26,674 nucleotides of DNA from Dunaliella salina (lineage: Eukaryota > Chlorophyta > Chlorophyceae > Chlamydomonadales > Dunaliellaceae), in contig MU070005.1 of the NCBI GenBank assembly GCA_002284615.2, positions 56,960-83,633 on the forward strand, given 5' to 3'. The translations under genes and the position numbers were made by a program. Shown one piece after another: positions 1 through 7,703 of this stretch. The notes under the pieces are model-generated. The model was not told the DNA's origin and searched no databases. It saw only the letters and a list, made by a program, of their open reading frames with translations. How positions within the stretch are numbered: the first letter of the stretch is position 1; each line of letters starts with the position of its first letter.

Positions 1-35
1 GTGCGCGCGTGTGTGTATGTGTGTGTGCTCACAGT
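1..35. repeat. GT-rich microsatellite at the left edge
   Basis: The first bases alternate GT/GC with few interruptions. The opposite edge of the window is a long CA tract, so both ends lie in simple dinucleotide repeat. Confidence 0.8.
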
Positions 36-554
36 GGCACTATGACGATCTTTCTTTGCAGAAATTATGGTTCTCGGACCGAAGGCACTTGTTCACGTTA
101 GATTTCTTTTCTTGGTTTTAAGATTCTTCGACGATTGCGCTTTGACGAGCTTTCTTAGGATAAAATAAAATCATGAAGACAATGTATGCAAGCCTTACGG
201 AATGTTCCTCGTGTCAACATCCAGGTGGCATGAAAACTTTCTTATATGTTTACAGTACACTGTTTAAAGTTGTTTATGGTTCCCAGTTTTGCTTAGACGC
301 CACGGATTGATTGCGCTCAGTTTCCCGGAGGGTCACGGTTCTCACAGCATAGTACGCCTCTAAACGTAAGACAAGCTTTGTTGGGTTTGAAAACTCGCGT
401 TAAGTTATTATGCGCGCCAATTCACGACAAGCCTCAGAGAATTGAGGACCCTGTTCAACACGGCTGCTGACGTGTATTCAGGTGGGTGTACACGCGGCGC
501 AATAATAGACTTCCGAGATTTAATTAAGATTATGACCGCAGCCTAAATAATGTT
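36..554. other. No recognisable gene
   Basis: This stretch is AT-balanced, has stops in all frames and shows no domain-like translation. It may hold the 5' side of the possible exon at 555, but I see no promoter motif I would defend. Confidence 0.5.
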
Positions 555-784
555 GTGCTGTGTCTGCCTCGAAACAAATATTTTCAAAATGTGGGCAAAA
601 AGCCACTGCATGTCAGTTGGAAGGGAATGCAATTGAAGGTGTCCAACAGCATAGCTAGTCTCAACGCTCCAGAAACAGTGCTCCCGCGAAGGCTAGTGAA
701 GTGCACGACAGCCATAAACGCACGCAAAGTTCATGAAGCAATCAGCTCGCTGCCATTCGTGCACAACATGAAGTTCGAGAATGC
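555..784 (+). CDS. Possible exon, unknown protein
   Basis: An open frame of about 77 codons starts at a TTG (no ATG in that position) and reads through a segment of normal composition, ending ...HNMKFENA. At 785 there is a good splice donor (GC|GTGAGT), and a pyrimidine-rich acceptor ending TTGCAG lies at 879-884. Joining them gives an 885-onward exon that runs 13 more codons to a TGA. I recognise no domain. It could be the end of a host gene, or leader sequence of the retroelement that begins downstream. The long open frame and intact splice sites are the only evidence. Confidence 0.25.
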
Positions 785-1129
785 GTGAGTCATGGCTTGG
801 GCGTTTGCTCCTTGCTGCACTGCCCCTTGCTGCACTGCCCCTTGCACCTGCAAAACCAGTGTGCACCCCACTTTGCTGTTGCAGCCTGGACGGAACCTTC
901 AGACCGCATGACGATGATGAGTGACAAGTTTGTGATGACAGATCATGAGCAGGCGAGGGTGAGTGCTAACACTTTCGAGGCAAAGCTTTCAGTGCTTGAG
1001 ACACTTTTGAACATGATATTTAAGTGTTTTTGAATCTCACGCACTAGAGCACACAAAAATGCTGGGGAGTGGCTGCTTAAACACATTTGTAAACCGATTG
1101 AGTGCTTTGCATTTCAAGTGCTTACACAG

Positions 1130-1574
1130 ATGATTGGAGAATTTTTGCGGAGAACAAGAGAGAACAATCAAGCTCCCCCGCCCACCTCCAAGTGCAATAT
1201 CACTCGCACTACGCACCTATGATAATTGAAAAATGGGTCCTGCCACTTTTCAAACAAGCTAACCTTGTGCCTGAAGATGACTCACCTGCTGCTCGCACTG
1301 ATATTGAGTGTGCCTGCTGCCAAATATGCAACTACTACCAAAGTTATGAAACTGGAACCTCGGAGCATCCACTTCCTGATATGTATGTTTGTGACGTGTG
1401 CCACCGGACGTACCATTGGGAATGCATAAGGAGCTTGGATGCTACTCGGATGAGCAAAGACAAGAAATTGCAACAGCTTACACATGGGCATGTCCTGCCT
1501 GTGCAAACCTAAATGATGCCCACAAAATTGAAAGAGAGCGGCAGACTAAGCAAGAACTCAGGAGGGTCACTTGA
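1130..1574 (+). pseudogene. PHD-type zinc finger segment of family A (frameshifted)
   Basis: The translation from 1130 contains CQIC, then CDVCHRTYHWEC (C-x2-C-x4-H-x2-C). One frame over, at 1485-1502, it reads WACPAC. Together these give the Cys4-His-Cys3 ligand set and the conserved Trp of a PHD finger, so one base has been lost or gained just upstream of 1479. The frame after the shift is the one used by the methyltransferase-like and RNase H segments, and it meets a TGA at 1572-1574. PHD fingers usually read histone H3 tails. In ORF1 proteins of CR1-type LINEs they are a known accessory domain. A plausible but unproven role is steering the element to chromatin. An acceptor-like CACAG at 1125-1129 precedes the segment, so its true start is unknown. 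Confidence 0.7.
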
Positions 1575-1631
1575 AAGCCCTCCTGGGAATCAGGGGATTT
1601 ACAGGAGGCTTGGCCTAAGCTTAAAGAGTGT

Positions 1632-2639
1632 TTGCTTATGTTTGAAGCACAACAGAGCAAGCCTAACCTCTCAACACCCACAGCAAATTCTCCCCTCTCA
1701 AATCTTGAAAGACAGGGCTTTGAAAAACTTAAAGAAACCAATGTATGGCAGCAGGAAATGGACACAGAAATGCGCAACAAAATCACATTTGATACAAACA
1801 CCACTAATCCACAAGCTGACATAAAACCTACAGGCTCATGTGAATGTTGGCTGCGCGAGGTTGACCTCGTGAAGTACACGGATCAGCAATCCCCTAACTT
1901 AGCATTATCCGACACAGGATCCCACAGCCATTCCCCTCCTACTCCTTCCCCCCTCATTCTCCCAGAAATATACACGGCGCACATGGCTTGCATTTACAAT
2001 ACGCAAGGCAAGTGTGTTGGTATGACATCCCCGAACCGCTTCCAAATCCTCCACATGTCTTTTTATGGGGCCAAGCTTGCTGGCATGCATGAGAAAATTA
2101 CACCAGCTCCTGGCAGCTTTGCTACTGAGCTGCAAGGACTTATTTCCCACACATCCATGCTTGAAAGAAAGTACTCTAGCAAGAAGATCAAAGACTCTTT
2201 CTCACGAGCCCTTCCAACTCACATTCATACTGCCCTCCAAAAATGGGCTTTGGTAACCCGAGAAAAAATGGCCTCACCACTAGACCACAACCCACAAGAC
2301 CAGAATTATTGGAGTGCGCACTCCCGAGACACTCTTTTTGGTGCTATGCATAATGCCTTCTCGTCCAAATTCTCAGGCTTCTCAGTCTGCCATCCCATTT
2401 ATGATGAGGGAATCATGACCCAAGCTTTGCAACATGCCATTTACTCTGCCATTCTCAACACAGAGGCCACTGCTACATTCATGTTCCTTCCGGCTTGGAA
2501 TAAGAACATGATATCCAACCCCTACTCCAAACTTGTCACTGCCTACCCCCACCTCTGTTACAACCTCGGCACCATACCTGGTTACAGCGCCCCTCAATCC
2601 TGCCCTAACCAAGAGGTACCTCTACCTCAGCATACCTGA
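1632..2639 (+). CDS. Dam-like DNA adenine methyltransferase-like segment of family A
   Basis: This open frame of 335 codons begins at a non-ATG codon because it is only the open part of a longer frame. The N-terminal third is Ser/Pro/Thr-rich linker. From about residue 115 it looks globular: a SPNRFQIL segment, ASPLDHNP, then YWSAHSRDTLFGAMHNAFS, SVCHPIYDEG and TFMFLPAWNK. This order resembles the phage/retroelement Dam fold: an FGA-x-DAFS-like strand, the catalytic (D/N)PPY loop, a helix, then a hydrophobic strand ending LLPAW. Here the catalytic loop reads HPIY (2391-2402), so this copy is probably inactive. It ends in TGA at 2637, and the same frame continues directly into the RNase H segment. 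Dam-like domains are known in DIRS-type retroelements; finding one here is inferred from motif order only. Confidence 0.5.
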   Translation: MLMFEAQQSKPNLSTPTANSPLSNLERQGFEKLKETNVWQQEMDTEMRNKITFDTNTTNPQADIKPTGSCECWLREVDLVKYTDQQSPNLALSDTGSHSHSPPTPSPLILPEIYTAHMACIYNTQGKCVGMTSPNRFQILHMSFYGAKLAGMHEKITPAPGSFATELQGLISHTSMLERKYSSKKIKDSFSRALPTHIHTALQKWALVTREKMASPLDHNPQDQNYWSAHSRDTLFGAMHNAFSSKFSGFSVCHPIYDEGIMTQALQHAIYSAILNTEATATFMFLPAWNKNMISNPYSKLVTAYPHLCYNLGTIPGYSAPQSCPNQEVPLPQHT

Positions 2640-3374
2640 GATTTTCGTATCTTTGCTGTTTGGAACACTGCAGCTCGGGTTCATCTCAACAACCATAACA
2701 AAGACTGGCTACAAGGCCTGAAAGGAGATTTGAAAGAAGCTACAGAGTGGAAGCTTGAGAGTGCCAGCAGCCTACCTGTCCTGAATCCCATGCATGCCCA
2801 CATGCCAGGTTTCAATAAACTAGAATGCCTCCCATTTGACAAACAACACGTATCCAAGCAGCCTACAAATTCACACATAAGTATCCAAGATACAGACTTG
2901 GTGCCAAGCCAACCCAGTACTCTTTTAACTCTTGAAGTTGCTGACTGGAGAACTTGGGCATACACAGATGGCAGCTGCCTTGTCCACAACGGTAAGCAAG
3001 AAATTGGAGCAGGCGTCTACTGCCCGTCCACTGACAGCAAGAACTTTGTAGAACCAAACGGTGCTGGGATTACTAAAACCATCATTAGAGCTGAATTGGC
3101 AGCAATTGCGGCTGCTATCATGAGCAAACATGCAGACATTGCATCAGACAGCCTCATCTCTCTTGAACAAATATGTGAACAACTTCTTTACCCTGAGAAA
3201 CACCTGAGGCATATCCAACGAGACGTCCTTAAAATGATTTCGACCTTCATTAGAGACTTCCATACCGACATTCGAATTTATAAGGTGATGTCCCATGCTG
3301 GCATCGCTGGAAATGAATGTGCAGATGCTATTGCAAAACATCAGGCAATTGCTCGCAAGCCCAAAACTGCGTAG
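2640..3374 (+). CDS. RNase H domain of family A
   Basis: The frame continues from the preceding segment across TGA 2637. After a linker (FAVWNTAARV...) it enters a type I RNase H: YTDGS with Asp at 2967, RAEL with Glu at 3093, ASDS with Asp at 3147, MSHAGIAGNECAD with His at 3294 and the last Asp at 3324. All four metal-binding acidic residues and the His are intact, and spacing is normal for about 150 residues. In retroelements this enzyme removes RNA from the RNA/DNA hybrid during reverse transcription. A TAG at 3372 ends the frame, but the next frame carries on the conserved protein, so a small indel near 3365-3372 is likely. The domain identity is the firmest call in the element; I see no reverse transcriptase before it. 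Confidence 0.88.
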   Translation, partial: DFRIFAVWNTAARVHLNNHNKDWLQGLKGDLKEATEWKLESASSLPVLNPMHAHMPGFNKLECLPFDKQHVSKQPTNSHISIQDTDLVPSQPSTLLTLEVADWRTWAYTDGSCLVHNGKQEIGAGVYCPSTDSKNFVEPNGAGITKTIIRAELAAIAAAIMSKHADIASDSLISLEQICEQLLYPEKHLRHIQRDVLKMISTFIRDFHTDIRIYKVMSHAGIAGNECADAIAKHQAIARKPKTA

Positions 3375-3884
3375 CAGACACCGAGATCCCTGGTGCAGGT
3401 CCTGGTGAAAATCCATTTACAAACATTTTCTGGTTAGCCAAGGAGGAAAGAGTGCATGCTGCAGGCACAACTGTGGGTCCACCACCCGCCCAAAAGCTCA
3501 CCTACTTCCCCAATCTCCAAGAGGCCCTCAAATCCCACATGCATTCCAAACACAAGCTTGGATATGCCAATGCCAAAACAGGCTACTCTTACTATCAAAA
3601 CTTATTACCGCGAGTAGATTAAAAAATCAGCAGTGCCTTCAGAAATATGCCCAACATTTCTGTACCCATGAAGCGTATCATTGATGATATCCTGCAGTAC
3701 TGCACAGGCACCCTCTACAACCAAAAACATGCAGTACGTTTTAAAAGGTCAACTGATCCATCTTGTCCCCTCCCAGGCTGCCATCATTTGGACAGCGCAC
3801 TACACATGCTCTCAGGCTGCCAAAATCATATCATCTCCAACATGAGAACTGAACGCCATAACATTGCAGGCAGAATGATTACAA
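3375..3884 (+). pseudogene. CCHC zinc-knuckle segment of family A
   Basis: In the frame of 3317-3961 the protein continues through a basic stretch (ALKSHMHSKHKLGYANAKTG) to a TAA at 3620-3622. It then reads NQKHAVRFK and a Cys/His cluster, Cys 3764, Cys 3779, His 3803, Cys 3818 (C-x4-C-x7-H-x4-C), followed by TERHNIAGRM. The minus copy has the tighter C-x2-C-x7-H-x4-C form. A CCHC motif followed by an R-H-N sequence and then PD...E-x-K is the C-terminal arrangement of R2-like elements with a restriction-like endonuclease. The TAA at 3620 is also present in copy 2. The segment is cut at 3884 by the nested insertion and resumes at 4183. Confidence 0.7.
3872..3884. repeat. Target-site duplication, left copy (13 bp)
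   Basis: AGAATGATTACAA occurs here and again at 4170-4182. The uninterrupted copy 2 has the sequence once (about 11011-11023), which shows the pre-insertion state. Confidence 0.93.
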
Positions 3885-4169
3885 GGTTTGCAAGGTTTAC
3901 AAGGGAACATAACCTGCAGCCAGAGAGTTTGGCTGCTCGGTGTGGTGAAAAAAATCCATAAGCTCAGAGATGAAGCGATAAGTCTGAGTGTCTTGGTTTT
4001 GAAAGAAACGAGCTACATTCAGAGAGCAGGCATCAGAAAAAAAGAAAGATCCTGTATCATTTGACACTTTTCTGTGAGCAGGAAAGGCACTAAAAATATG
4101 TGCATACTTTCTTCTAAGACAACACAGGAAGTTGCAAGGGCAGGGAAAGATGACGTGCTTTTCATCTGA
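3885..4169 (-). mobile_element. 5'-truncated family-B LINE nested in family A
   Basis: Read on the minus strand, this 285-bp insert encodes the last 90 or so residues of family B. They include SDEKHVIFPC, LRRKYAHIFSAFPAHRKV, FISELMDF and a C-terminal EQPNSLAAG that matches the family's QPNNLAEG end. Its 3' end is a short CTTGTAAACC-type repeat abutting the 13-bp duplication. The insertion is absent from family-A copy 2. Severe 5' truncation, a short repeat tail and a target duplication are the marks of target-primed reverse transcription. It dates family-B activity to after copy 1 had inserted. Confidence 0.9.
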
Positions 4170-4182
4170 AGAATGATTACAA
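4170..4182. repeat. Target-site duplication, right copy (13 bp)
   Basis: This is the second AGAATGATTACAA. The family-A reading continues from it exactly as in copy 2. Confidence 0.93.
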
Positions 4183-4865
4183 AAGCCCTCAGCAAATGCC
4201 CTGTAGGGGCAGGCCTGGTCTACACAGACATAGGAAGCGATTTTAAGCTTGCTCAACACAACCTCCAACTCCCTACACATGCCTCAAACAGAACGTTACC
4301 TGCNTACTTCTTCCCTCGNAACCTTCCAGNGAGGAAAAGACTCAACTCCAGTCGACCAGATGCTGTTTAGATCAACCCTTTTAATGCCAAACATACTTCT
4401 AACGGTGTTTCTCCTACCCATTCCCATCACGCTTTGCGCAGCTTGTCATGGAGGACCACCAGAACTAGCCGCATGGGGCAACCTCATGAACTTCAAGCAA
4501 ATGAACGCCATGTGCACCTTATAGAAATCAAGTTCTGTGAAGACACAAGGCCAGAGCATCAGTTGAACGCAGCAAAACAGCAGCATGCAGACCTTTGTAA
4601 ACTTATCAATGCTAAAGCTGTTACAATTCACCCTATTCTCCTGGGTGTAGGTGGAACTATTTACANTGAGNATACCCTNAANCAATTCAAACANCTAGGN
4701 TTGGATCANCAGCNTGCCACGNAGCTTGCTCAACAACTTCATGCCCATTCTGTNCAATATGCCCACAAACTAGNCACCANNCGCCGCGCTATTGANAANA
4801 NNAATACTTCCCACAGCCAGGTTCTAGAGCCAGGTGCTTCTAGTAACCCTCCAGATCCACATTAG
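4183..4865 (+). pseudogene. PD-(D/E)XK-like nuclease segment of family A
   Basis: One frame runs from the insertion edge to the TAG stop at 4863-4865, broken by TAG at 4368-4370. It contains RPDAV (Pro-Asp codons 4356-4361) and, 54 residues on, HLIEIKFCED (Glu 4524, Lys 4530). It then reads QLNAAKQQHADLCK, ILLGVGGTIY, HAHS and SNPPDPH at the end. PD...E-x-K followed by a helix with QL-x-A-x-QH is what a restriction-like endonuclease core looks like. In R2-type LINEs such a domain nicks the target DNA for priming. The spacing between PD and E-x-K is long, so the fold is a proposal. The segment holds many ambiguous bases (4304-4330 and 4666-4802). The TAG at 4368 recurs in copy 2. Confidence 0.6.
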
Positions 4866-4998
4866 CATTCTCTTTTTCATACCTTGTGGTGGAGGGGGCA
4901 CACGGCTCTTTTTGAGCCAATGTGTCTCCTCTTCCTTAATTGATGTAGGGAGAGTTTTTCTGCCTACGTAGTTTTTCTTTTTCTTTTCTTTTCTTTTC
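4866..4998 (+). other. Family-A 3' UTR with hairpin and TTTTC tail
   Basis: After the stop there is a short untranslated region. It holds a small stem GGCTC/GAGCC (4904-4908 with 4914-4918, T5 loop), a block TTCCTTAATTGATGT, then TGCCTACGTAG and a pyrimidine tail of TTTTC units. The same order is seen at 11825-11980 and, inverted, at 5345-5435. Conservation of the stem with different loops suggests a signal read by the element's own enzyme. Confidence 0.75.
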
Positions 4999-5200
4999 AA
5001 GTGCTTTGCAAGCCAATGCCAAGTTGCACCCAGCTGCAAACCTGATCAAAGTGTGCTCGTTTTCAAATGCTTTGGAAACCAGTTCCAAGTGCCATTTCAA
5101 ACCATTTGAAGTGCAAACTAACTCCAAGAGCTTTGCAAAACATTGTAAAATATCATTTGATGTTTTGCTCCCACAGGCCACAGCCCGCCATTTCATTCAA
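4999..5200. repeat. Degenerate direct repeats around CTTTGCAA
   Basis: The phrase (C)AAGTGCTTTGCAAGCCA-x-TGCCAAGT recurs in diverged form three or four times, about 50-60 bp apart (near 4999, 5068 and 5128). A similar phrase occurs at 1100-1120. No coding signal was found. Confidence 0.5.
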
Positions 5201-5344
5201 ACATGGCAGAAAAACGGCCAAGTTGGGGACATTTTCTTGCTGGAGGTCGTCTTTGTGGGCCTCTAGGACAAGCAGTGAGTGTGTGTTGTCGCAACACAGA
5301 AATCTTTTGTGAATAGGAGAGGAAGAAGCAGTGCATGTTTTCAC
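5201..5344. other. No recognisable feature
   Basis: Short open frames overlap on both strands, but none has a domain or splice support. Confidence 0.4.
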
Positions 5345-5465
5345 AAGCAAAGAAGAAAAGAAAACCGCGTAGGCGGAGAGACTCCCCCTTTACCAATTAA
5401 GGAAAAGGAGATCAATTGGCTCTGAAGAGCCCTGAGTCTTCCCCATCATAAGGACACAAGGAAAA
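5345..5465 (-). mobile_element. Solo 3' end of family A
   Basis: The reverse complement reads GGCTC-loop-GAGCC (5418-5431 on plus), then TTTTCCTTAATTGG, GCCTACGCGG and TTTTCTTTTC, matching the family-A 3' UTR block by block. No coding part remains, so it is an extreme 5' truncation. A target duplication could not be found by eye. Confidence 0.75.
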
Positions 5466-5522
5466 AAGATAAAAGCGGATCAGGGGGGTTTTGCATGTGA
5501 TAGTATCGTGGTGCAAGCTTTC

Positions 5523-5607
5523 ATGAAGAGCTTCTTGATGAAAAGTTTGTTGATGAAAGGTTCATTGATGAAAAGTTTCATGATGCAGAGGTCCATGATG
5601 CAGCGGA
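5523..5607. repeat. 15-bp minisatellite (ATGAARAGYTT-like)
   Basis: Five to six diverged units of 15 bp, with consensus around ATGAAAAGTTTCTTG. In one frame they read MKSFL-MKSLL-MKGSL. The tract sits about 100 bp before an exon of the next gene. Whether it is translated is unclear. Confidence 0.65.
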
Positions 5608-5706
5608 ATCTTTCTAATAGAAAGACTGGTTTGATGTTCTCCTCTTCTTCTCTTGTTGCAGCTCTTCAACTGAAGCACACTGTGTTCCACTCCCCCTTCC
5701 TTGCAG

Positions 5707-5969
5707 CGTGATGCGTGTGGTTTGGCCTTTGGTCTTGGAGATGCTGGCGGAAACCCCCAAGACACAACAACCTGCCATCGTAGAGCTTGTCGTGGTTAAG
5801 GGCGCCCTCTGCACACTGCAATCGATGGGGGCCGACACAGTACTGAAGCCCCTCTCCAGCTTCAAGCCTGTGCTGGAAGAGCGTGCCATGGGCTTCAAGT
5901 GAGAGGACCTAGCCAATGCCCTCAGCAAGGCATTCCCAGGCAACAAGGGCCACAATCTGCAAGAGCTAG
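5707..5969 (+). pseudogene. Exon 1 of an unrecognised three-exon gene
   Basis: The acceptor is CCTTCCTTGCAG (to 5706) and the donor is CTAG|GTAGGT (5970). Between them one frame reads MRVVWPLVLEML, SMGADTVLKPL, LEERAMGFK, then TGA (5900-5902), then EDLANALSKAFPGNKGHNLQEL in the same frame. The sequence on both sides of the TGA looks like one protein, so TGA is a premature stop or, less likely, recoded. The exon leaves one base over, matching the phase of the next exon. Composition is unlike the nearby retroelements. I do not recognise the family. The true start lies upstream, with a second possible acceptor at about 5661. Confidence 0.5.
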
Positions 5970-6268
5970 GTAGGTTACGGGAGCAGCAGAGCGGAGAAGG
6001 GAGGGTGGAAAAAAATAGCAGCAGTCACACTCCAAGGGGTGTGTGTTTGCCCAAGCTGTAGCTAGTTTTTGTGAAGCTAAAAAGGGATGGTCTGCACATG
6101 TATAAATCTTGCATAGAATTTCCATCCATTTTTTGCATCAATAAAGAAGGAGATGCAGCAAAGACGCACTTGTATCTTTGCAGCAACACTGAAATCACTG
6201 GAACCAGGCACACATCCTGTGTGACATAGGCATGCTCCTCTTGTGTTTGTGCATCTCTGCAGGCCGTG

Positions 6269-6424
6269 TGGGAGGTCACGCCACCATGGAGGCTGGCTAT
6301 GGCTTTGGAGGGCCGCGTACCATGGAGGGCCATGGAGGCTGGAGGGCCATGGAGGCCATGTGGGAGGTCACGCCACCATGGAGGCTGGCTATGGCGTTGG
6401 AGGGCCGCGCACCATGGAGGGCCA
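6269..6424. repeat. 92-bp tandem duplication (second copy partial)
   Basis: TGGGAGGTCACGCCACCATGG starts at 6269 and again at 6361. The second copy matches for about 63 bp with two or three differences. CCATGGAGG also recurs within the unit. The second copy runs directly into the inverted repeat at 6422. Confidence 0.9.
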
Positions 6425-6473
6425 CCTGCGTCACTGGGATCGGTCCCGGAGCCGATCCCAGTGACGCAGGTGG
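6422..6473. repeat. Perfect 22-bp hairpin with 8-nt loop
   Basis: Arms 6422-6443 and 6452-6473 are exact reverse complements (core CTGCGTCACTGGGATCGG), separated by TCCCGGAG. No terminator-like T run follows. It could be a foldback or MITE remnant, or an RNA hairpin within the intron. Confidence 0.9.
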
Positions 6474-6599
6474 GAAGAGGAGGCAGTGTTGCAACATGGA
6501 GATGGTGTTGGTGTGTTGGTCAGGAGTGGAAAAAGTATGCAGAGCCGCCCCTGAGATCTTGAGGGAGTAAACCCTCGGGAGACTTACAGTAAATTGGCA

Positions 6600-7085
6600 A
6601 CCTATCAAACTTTGTTTGCAGTGCCTTTTAACCACAATGTGCGTGCCCCAGCCCGCTTACCGAGCGAGACACATGCATTTGGATCTGTCTCAACATGTCG
6701 TAAGGAATGCCAGCCAATTCAGACTTAGGGCACACAGGCTGAAGGTAGAGACAGCGGCTTGGGATTCCCAAAACTCTCTCATGTGTGATTGCTGCTCTTG
6801 TGATGAGATTCAAGATGAAATCCATGCCATTTCGACGTGAAGAAACACAGATGTTTGTGATTTGAGGAGAAAGTATGTTTACCTGCTCAACTGCTTTTCT
6901 GGTGTTTTTTTCAATGGAACAACCTTATTTACAGCAAGGTAGTGTCCAGGCTGTGCATGATTTTTCCTCTTGCAACACAACAACAAGCTTTATTTGTTTA
7001 TTTCTGAGCTTATGGATATTATGTTGGCTGGCAAGGACCAGTCACAGGCCGATCAGTTGAACAATCTGGCTGAAGGTCATCTCAT
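6600..7085 (+). mobile_element. Family-B LINE 3' fragment in the intron
   Basis: Translation gives HMHLDLSQHVVRNASQFRLR, CDCC then nine residues and His (the C-x2-C-x9-H of the family), VCDLRRKYVYLL, FISELMDI-like and DQLNNLAEGH near the end. Frames change several times, so it is decayed. Its 3' edge reads CTGAAATCTGAAATC instead of the TTGTAACC repeat seen in other copies. Only about 150 C-terminal residues survive. It lies in the same direction as the host gene. Confidence 0.75.
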
Positions 7086-7535
7086 TTAATCTGAAATCTG
7101 AAATCTTTGGACGTGCACTCCACTCCTTTCTGGCTTCACCAAACAAACGGCCGGATGCTGCTTGCAAGCATGGGAAAGGTTTCTGACTGCATGGTCAAAA
7201 GTCTGTGGCCAAATCATGTTTAAGTGCACTGAAAGTTGAAAAAGAGGCCAACAAAGATGGGCAAACTGAGGGGCACTGTTAGTAGCAATAGTTGTGTTGT
7301 GTGATCCCTCTGCGGAAATTGAATATAATTGCCCGTTTCAACTTTTAACTGGGTCAGGAAATGAACCCAAACAGACATTACTACTATATTTGGACTTTTT
7401 ACTTATTGTTGCAGCACAAGAGTCCGTAATCTTTGTAATCCCTGTGCCCTGGAACTCACTCTTCCTCCCCCCAAAAAATCATACATGTGTTTGGTGTCAA
7501 CAGACGCACTCCCTTCCCCTGTGCGCCTTGTGCAG

Positions 7536-7703
7536 CTGAAGCGCGGTGGGCGCAGGAGGCCTTGGAAAACGGCAAATACCCGCTGGCCCAGCAAGTCTGA
7601 GAGGTGGCCTTCCTTGGCAATTGGGACGACCAGGGCCTTAGCAAGCAGAGGGGCACCAAACAGCACAAACTGGTCGACAACACAGCGAAGGACAGCATCA
7701 AGG
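7536..7703 (+). pseudogene. Exon 2 of the unrecognised gene
   Basis: The acceptor is CTTGTGCAG (to 7535) and the donor is AAGG|GTATGT (7704). Phase 1 in and phase 1 out give 56 codons reading AEARWAQEALENGKYPLAQQ, a TGA at 7598-7600, then EVAFLGNWDDQGLSKQRG and LVDNTAKDSIKG. Both splice phases match the neighbouring exons, which is good evidence that the exons were once one gene. Here too the TGA falls before a GAG codon, as in exon 1. The helical first part and Lys-rich second part match no family I know. Confidence 0.5.

Larger units (their letters stand above)
1102..4998 (+). mobile_element. Family-A retroelement, copy 1 (decayed, nested insertion)
   Basis: This is a multi-domain retroelement. 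In order it carries a PHD finger, a Dam-methyltransferase-like domain, RNase H, a CCHC knuckle and a PD-(D/E)XK-like nuclease, then a 3' UTR and a TTTTC-repeat tail at 4971-4998. A second copy at 10650-11980 aligns from about 3514 onward, and a minus copy lies at 9480-10640. The 5' limit is uncertain; I see no reverse transcriptase between the window start and the RNase H. The main open frame (frame of 1479-3374) is broken by TGA at 1572 and 2637. It shifts frame near 1478 and 3370, and TAA at 3620 and TAG at 4368 interrupt the C-terminal half. A 285-bp LINE fragment sits at 3885-4169. It is therefore a dead copy. From memory, the C-terminal half belongs to a protein family widespread in chlamydomonadalean genomes. 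Confidence 0.8.
5970..7535 (+). other. Intron 1 with repeats and a LINE fragment
   Basis: This proposed 1,566-bp intron begins GTAGGT and ends CTTGTGCAG. It contains a 92-bp tandem duplication, a perfect hairpin and a family-B fragment, each listed separately. Parts at 7090-7490 hold nothing I recognise. Confidence 0.45.

Noticed and set aside
6243..6570. Three overlapping plus frames at 6232-6570
   Set aside because: They result from the 92-bp duplication and the hairpin, and lie in a proposed intron.
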